Shown here piece by piece: positions 60,044-64,000 of a DNA stretch of 64,000 bases. Source of the DNA: Amycolatopsis sulphurea (GTDB lineage: Bacteria > Actinomycetota > Actinomycetes > Mycobacteriales > Pseudonocardiaceae); NCBI RefSeq assembly GCF_002564045.1, contig NZ_PDJK01000002.1, forward strand, positions 1,426,001 through 1,490,000, given 5' to 3'. The notes below the pieces were generated by a model. That model was not told the DNA's origin, did not search any database, and saw nothing but the letters and a program-made list of their open reading frames with translations. Each line of letters opens with the position of its first letter. The first letter of the stretch is position 1. The position numbers and the translations under genes were made by a program.

Positions 60044-60705
60044 GGTGCAGTCACCCGCTTGCGTCCTACGGGCTCCACAGCGTCCGGCCGACGCAAGTAC
60101 AACGGCGTGAGCGGCTTCGGCTCCGTACGTGCAAGCAGTTCGTCACGCGCGGTACGTACAAGCCCCGCCGTCGACGGAAACCGCGGCTCGATCGGCACTA
60201 CGCCGACTGCGTCCGCGTACGTGAGCGCCCCGTCCCCCGCTGCGACGCGGATGTCTGTCTTCAACTCAGCCGGCCGCTGTACGTGCGGCCCATCAACGCG
60301 CGCACCCTCTGCGGCGTACGCCGCCCAGTAGACCTCGCGACGACGCGCGTCGGTGATCACGAGGAAGGGCTTGTCTGTGCGTACGGCTTCCGCCGCTATC
60401 GCGTCGAGACTGCACACCGGGTACACCGGAATGCCGAGCGCGTGTCCGTACGCACCGGCCGTGGCCATCCCCGCACGCAACCCCGTGAAGGGCCCCGGCC
60501 CCACACCGCAAACGATTGCGTCCAGCTCGCGCAGCGTTACACCCGCCTGCTCAGCCGCCGCCAGCGCATGCGGCGTGATGAGCTCCCCGTGCGCCCGCGC
60601 GTCAACCGTCACCCGTTCCGCCCGGACGACGACCCCGGACCCGTCCACCACGGCAATCCCCGCCGTCACCGCCGGGGTCGCCGTGTCGATCGCCAGTACC
60701 AGCAC
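60040..60705 (-). CDS. tsaB: tRNA threonylcarbamoyladenosine biosynthesis protein TsaB
   Basis: A 221-residue ASKHA-fold protein (VLVLAIDTATPAVTAGIAV ... GVGPGPFTGLRAGMATA) that partners with TsaD. GTG 60705 is chosen; the longer frame to 60909 runs into the neighbouring lipoprotein region and has no domain. tsaE, which usually precedes tsaB, is not present upstream; instead a damaged DUF3558 gene begins about 80 nt away on the other strand. Confidence 0.94.
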   Translation of the reverse strand: MLVLAIDTATPAVTAGIAVVDGSGVVVRAERVTVDARAHGELITPHALAAAEQAGVTLRELDAIVCGVGPGPFTGLRAGMATAGAYGHALGIPVYPVCSLDAIAAEAVRTDKPFLVITDARRREVYWAAYAAEGARVDGPHVQRPAELKTDIRVAAGDGALTYADAVGVVPIEPRFPSTAGLVRTARDELLARTEPKPLTPLYLRRPDAVEPVGRKRVTAP

Positions 60706-60785
60706 GATTTCCCAGGGTAGCCCTGCGACCGGCCCGTACCCGGAGCGGGCAGCCCGGCGCGCACCACCGCGTGCCCCGGCAGGCG

Positions 60786-61010
60786 ATGATGCCTCCCGCG
60801 ACGAACCCCGTGACCCGTGCTGGTGCGATCGGGCTACTCCTCCTGGCGACCACCGCATGCTCGTCCGTCTCCGGCCAGCCGACCCCTGCACCACCGAGCG
60901 GCACAGCAACCAATAGCGAACCGAGGGTGCCGCAGGTGACCACCCCGTTGAACGTGAGCAGATACGAGCAGGACCCGTGCGCCGTGCTCATACCTTCACA
61001 GGCCAATCAG
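60786..61010 (+). pseudogene. DUF3558 lipoprotein gene truncated by an IS remnant
   Basis: The first ~75 codons of a DUF3558 lipoprotein: signal peptide with a lipobox-like ATTAC, a Pro/Ser/Thr linker (PTPAPPSGTATNSEPRVPQVTTPLNVSRYEQDPCAVLIPSQANQ). Compare QVTNPLDATKFEQNPCSALTQAQAAQ in the intact homologue at 62620. The frame is cut at 61010 where the IS terminal repeat begins, and ends six codons later. The remainder of the gene was not found. ATG 60786 and 60789 are both possible starts. Confidence 0.85.
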
Positions 61011-61382
61011 GAGCGTTATTCAAAACCCTAGGCGATTGAGAAGAAGAACAGTCCGCGCGTGGCGTCGCAGGCGTCGCGGTAGGTTGAGCAGGGGCGGCGG
61101 TAGCCGGTGTGAAGTATTCGCCAGTTTTTGAAGTGTGAGACGACTCGTTCTATGGCTTTCCACGGCTCGGTCGGCGATTCACGGACTCGCCACACAAGCT
61201 CCTGCACCTGCGACAACGTGAGGCCCGTAGTACGATGGTAGCGCAACGGTTCTCCCCGGCATTGAGAATTCTTTGGCTGGAACTCTCAAATTTTCTCGCG
61301 AGAACCGTTGCCTTTCTCGGCGACACGCCGGAGTGGATCAGCAATTCACGTAATTACTCATAATGGTTTTTAATGACGCTCC
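61011..61382 (-). mobile_element. MITE-like internal-deletion derivative of an IS5-family element
   Basis: The left end GAGCGTTATTCAAAACC (61011-61027) and the right end, read on the minus strand, GAGCGTCATTAAAAACC (61366-61382) match at 15 of 17 positions and are related to the ends of the intact IS at 61635-62513. Inside there is only a fused N- and C-terminal scrap of transposase and, at 61244-61312, a further 12-bp inverted repeat (GCAACGGTTCTC / GAGAACCGTTGC). It could have been mobilised in trans. No clear target duplication. Confidence 0.75.
61028..61246 (-). pseudogene. Remnant of IS5-family transposase (internal deletion)
   Basis: A 72-codon frame that joins the N terminus of an IS5-type transposase (MRYHRTTGLTLSQVQELVWRV; the intact one starts MYHTTGLTIEQITDL) to its C terminus (AIERVVSHFKNWRILHTGYRRP; compare EQTIANVKTWRILHADYRRP). 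The catalytic core is missing, so it cannot be active. Confidence 0.85.
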
Positions 61383-61634
61383 TAGCAAATCTCTGAAAAG
61401 GTTCACATTCCTACAGCCACCCGTGCTCGCTTGTAATGAAGGTCGCAACGGCGGCAGTGACCACCATCAAGACCGGCACCCGAGTCCAGTCAACACGCAC
61501 AGTAGCTTATCACTACGCAGGGTTCCGGCATCAGTGATACGGCCCGCTCGTACCCGAGCACGATGCCCAGCAAGATCAGACGGGCGAGCATCACGATCTC
61601 CGTAACCGGGGATTTCGCCCGCAGAGGGAACCTT
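61383..61634. other. Spacer between IS remnant and intact IS, no gene
   Basis: About 250 bp of lower GC sequence between the two elements. It shows no gene and no part of the flanking DUF3558 or ESX-like genes that I can recognise. Confidence 0.6.
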
Positions 61635-62513
61635 GAGGCTTATTCACGGCACCTGAGATTGCCGTTTCCGGCGTGTCAACATCAACGGCGGCCCGTTTAT
61701 TGAGAGAATTGGGTTTCCACACTCAGTACTCACAAAAACGGACCGCCTAACATGTATCATACCACTGGACTTACCATCGAGCAGATCACCGACCTGTGCG
61801 GGTTGGTCGACATGGATACCACAGCTGAGCAGCGTAGGTGGCCACCGATTCTGGGCCTGTTCAACTCGGCGGTGATCGCGCTGACATACATGCGATGCAA
61901 TCGGGTTCAGGCCGAACTGGCGGAAGCGTACGAGGTATCTCAACCGACAATCAGTCGTGCGATCACCGGAATGACGCCGCTGATAGAACGTGTTCTCAGG
62001 AAGTTCGTGCCGACGGCGGACGAATTGGACGACCAGACGCAGTACATCGTGGACGGAACCCTGCTGCCGTGCTGGTCATGGGCCGATCGCCCGGAGCTGT
62101 ACTCCGGCAAGCACAAGACGACCGGCATGAACGTACAGATCGCTTGCACCCTTGACGGACGACTCGCGTGGATCTCCGATCCCATCGAAGGACGCCGGCA
62201 CGACACGTACTGCCTGAAGGAATCCGGGGCGCTTCTGACTCTGAATCCGGACAACTGGATGGGCGACAAAGGATACGTGGGAAATTATATGCTCACCCCG
62301 ATCAAGAAGCCGAAGCACCGCAAGCTCTTGGACTGGGAGAAGGAATTCAACACCCAGATCAACAAGATTCGCTACGTCATCGAGCAGACCATCGCCAACG
62401 TCAAAACCTGGAGGATCCTGCACGCCGACTACCGACGGCCCATTGAGACCTTCGCGGAAACCATCTCAACGGTAATCGCTCTGCACTTCTATGCGGCTGC
62501 GTGAATAACCCTC
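61635..62513 (+). mobile_element. Intact IS5-family insertion sequence
   Basis: About 879 bp. Ends GAGGCTTATTCACG (61635-61648) and, on the other strand, GAGGGTTATTCACG (62500-62513) match at 13 of 14 positions and flank one transposase gene. The right end abuts the last codons of an ESX-module gene, which the insertion has interrupted. Target duplications were not identifiable by eye. Confidence 0.8.
61752..62504 (+). CDS. IS5-family transposase (DDE_Tnp_4)
   Basis: A 250-residue DDE transposase. An N-terminal helix-turn-helix (EAYEVSQPTISRAITGMTPLIERVL) precedes the catalytic core with D101 (YIVDGTLLP), D172 (MGDKGYVG) and E211 (VIEQTIANVKTWRILH). All three catalytic residues are present and the frame is intact, so it may be active. 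ATG 61752 lies 117 nt inside the left end. Confidence 0.93.
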   Translation: MYHTTGLTIEQITDLCGLVDMDTTAEQRRWPPILGLFNSAVIALTYMRCNRVQAELAEAYEVSQPTISRAITGMTPLIERVLRKFVPTADELDDQTQYIVDGTLLPCWSWADRPELYSGKHKTTGMNVQIACTLDGRLAWISDPIEGRRHDTYCLKESGALLTLNPDNWMGDKGYVGNYMLTPIKKPKHRKLLDWEKEFNTQINKIRYVIEQTIANVKTWRILHADYRRPIETFAETISTVIALHFYAAA

Positions 62514-62615
62514 CATGGGTACGCGAAAGCTTACGCGAACCAGCTGAAACAAGCTATCGCCAAGTATGAACAGCAAGACCAGGCGAACACGCACGACCTG
62601 GGCAAGGAAGGATGA
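62514..62615 (+). pseudogene. 3' fragment of an ESX-module gene cut by the IS
   Basis: In frame after the IS right end: GYAKAYANQLKQAIAKYEQQ, then ending in LGKEG and TGA at 62615. This resembles the C-terminal helix of the small protein that precedes the DUF3558 gene at 31382 (RLGKELNDK). The 5' part is gone. The fragment ends 4 nt before the GTG of the intact DUF3558 gene. Confidence 0.6.
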
Positions 62616-62619
62616 CCCC

Positions 62620-63219
62620 GTGACGAAAACCACCACCCGCACGGCAGCACTCAGCCTCCTGCTCCTTGTCGCCACTGCCTGCTCGCCCGCGCCTGGCACG
62701 CCAAGCCCCGCGTACCCGAGCAACATTCCGACGTCGGCGGCGAGCACAGGCCCAAAAGAGCCTCAGGTAACGAATCCGCTCGACGCAACCAAATTCGAGC
62801 AGAACCCGTGTTCAGCCCTTACCCAAGCGCAAGCCGCTCAAGTATTCAACGCTGTACGCAATCGGAAAATCACTGGAAATGTCGCGCCTATCTGCACTTG
62901 GAATGACAACAACGACAACAGTCTCAGCCTCGGCTTTCTCCCTGGCCAAGGGCTTTCCGCCAGCTACGAGAATGGCACAAACGCCGGGGGGGGCTACTTC
63001 GAAGTAGCCCCCATGGTCTCCGGGTACCCGGCCACATTTTCGGGCGCCACAGATGACCGCAAGAGCGGCGGGTGCCAAATCGGCGTCGGCGTCAAGAACG
63101 ACGAGATCTTCACCTTCTCGGCGATCCTTGACAAAACTTCACCCTCCTACGGCGACCCATGTTCATTGGTGACCAAAGCTGCCGAAGCCGCAGTGGCAAC
63201 GATCAAGGCAGGTGCATGA
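62620..63219 (+). CDS. DUF3558 lipoprotein
   Basis: A 199-residue lipoprotein. The signal peptide ends in the lipobox VATAC (acylated Cys21), followed by a Ser/Thr/Pro linker and the DUF3558 domain (KFEQNPCSALTQAQAAQVF ... PICTWNDN ... GGCQIGVGVKND ... DPCSLVTKAAEAAV) with paired cysteines. GTG 62620 has AAGGA 7 nt upstream. The last codon overlaps the start of the WXG/PPE-like gene. Confidence 0.88.
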   Translation: MTKTTTRTAALSLLLLVATACSPAPGTPSPAYPSNIPTSAASTGPKEPQVTNPLDATKFEQNPCSALTQAQAAQVFNAVRNRKITGNVAPICTWNDNNDNSLSLGFLPGQGLSASYENGTNAGGGYFEVAPMVSGYPATFSGATDDRKSGGCQIGVGVKNDEIFTFSAILDKTSPSYGDPCSLVTKAAEAAVATIKAGA

Positions 63220-64000
63220 TGGCGTTGACTCCGCAGCAGATCGTGGATTTGGTCAACCGTGGCAAAGGGTCGGCCGGCATGTACGACGGCGCCACTGTGG
63301 CGAACGGTTTGTCCCAGCGGCACGACGCTATCGCTGATCGGATGTTGCGGCTCCAGGGCAAGATGAGCCAGTACTGGGAAGGCGACTCGGCCGGGCAGGC
63401 CTACGCCGGGGCCGGGCCGCTCGTGGATGCTTCCAAGGTCAGCGGTCAGCACCTTGAACAGGCCAATCAGCTCTACACCGGCCAAGGAAACTCGTTCAAA
63501 GACCTCGACGGCAAGATCAAATCCGTAGGCAATATCGGCGACCGGCCTGCTGACGACTGGGTCAGCAACACACCGCTGTCCTTCCTCTCGAATCGATCCC
63601 ACGACATCGAAGAATGGGACAAGAAAGCCCGAGTCGTGACTGAGGGTTACGGTCTCTATCACGGTCAGTCCACCGATAATTCCGGTCGTTGGGCCGACCC
63701 GTCCCAGTACGGTGATCTGGCCATGCCCTCGGCTGGTGGGGACTTCTCGGTCACCCAGCCCGGGGGGACCGGGACCGGGCACCTGCCGTCGGCTTACACG
63801 CCGGGTGGGACCGGCGGCACCGGGAGCACAGGCGGCAGCCACGCGGGCGGCTACAGCGGCGGCACCGCCAACCTCCCCGGCCCCGGTGCCGGCACGCACA
63901 CCGGCTCGGCCTCGAACGGCAACGGGCCCGTCCCGCAGCAGGGCTGGCTCGAGCCGGGGGCTCCGCAGTTCCACGGAAAGGTGCCCGACACCACCACCTC
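63219..64000 (+). CDS. WXG/PPE-like ESX substrate (3' end outside window)
   Basis: About 260 residues visible, open to the window edge. The helical N-terminal domain has the WXG-type turn at residue 53 (YWEGDSAGQAY) and further helices (DLDGKIKSVGNIGDRPADDW), then a Gly/Thr/Ser-rich segment. ATG 63219 or the overlapping ATG 63216 starts it; the preceding TGA overlaps, so translation is coupled to the DUF3558 gene. Same module type as at 30900-33544. Confidence 0.85.
   Translation, partial: MALTPQQIVDLVNRGKGSAGMYDGATVANGLSQRHDAIADRMLRLQGKMSQYWEGDSAGQAYAGAGPLVDASKVSGQHLEQANQLYTGQGNSFKDLDGKIKSVGNIGDRPADDWVSNTPLSFLSNRSHDIEEWDKKARVVTEGYGLYHGQSTDNSGRWADPSQYGDLAMPSAGGDFSVTQPGGTGTGHLPSAYTPGGTGGTGSTGGSHAGGYSGGTANLPGPGAGTHTGSASNGNGPVPQQGWLEPGAPQFHGKVPDTTT

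Overview
The window is GC-rich actinobacterial chromosome with mostly tightly packed genes. Several features point to the Pseudonocardiaceae, and Amycolatopsis is the best guess: GTG/TTG starts, a BldM/WhiB/SigD neighbourhood, ESX-type WXG proteins next to DUF3558 lipoproteins, and dispersed GTGAAGGGGCCCTTCAC palindromes. No rRNA, tRNA or CRISPR array was recognised.

Positions 1-20000 carry a conserved housekeeping block. On the minus strand an SOS-regulated mutagenesis operon (imuA'-imuB) has a perfect LexA box upstream. A GNAT acetyltransferase follows, then purH-purN-perM, a DUF5336 gene, sucC-sucD, a large polytopic membrane protein, an M23 peptidase, a small Cys/His protein with its own perfect LexA box, pcrA/uvrD1, a DUF1707 protein and chorismate mutase. 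Most of this order matches M. tuberculosis Rv0948c-Rv0957.

Positions 20000-42200 are more lineage specific. They hold two single-pass membrane proteins with disordered segments, an active Ser/Thr kinase followed 13 nt later by a pseudokinase, a LysR/EamA pair, a PspC-type two-component system and a separate PspC membrane protein. A three-gene ESX-like module (small protein, DUF3558 lipoprotein, WXG/PPE-like protein) lies between the two PspC loci. Then come guaA, a DinB protein, an alcohol and an aldehyde dehydrogenase, and a ChoD-like GMC oxidoreductase.

Positions 42300-60700 match the Rv3409c-Rv3421c region: guaB3, guaB, a DUF5319 gene, rsdA-sigD, bldM, a TPR-like gene, a MerR gene, a whiB3/whiD-type gene, groEL1 and groES under a CIRCE operator, a secreted amidase, wecB, and the tsaD-rimI-tsaB operon. 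A frameshifted SnoaL-like gene and a cluster of three DnaA boxes are embedded here.

Positions 60700-64000 are a damaged ESX-type island. It holds a DUF3558 lipoprotein gene cut off by a MITE-like IS5-family remnant, an intact IS5-family element, the 3' scrap of a gene cut by that element, an intact DUF3558 lipoprotein, and a WXG/PPE-like gene that runs off the window.

The functional themes are purine synthesis (purH, purN, guaA, guaB, guaB3), SOS mutagenesis, envelope and cell-division control (perM, M23, amidase, kinases), developmental and stress regulators (bldM, whiB, sigD), and ESX-type secretion substrates.
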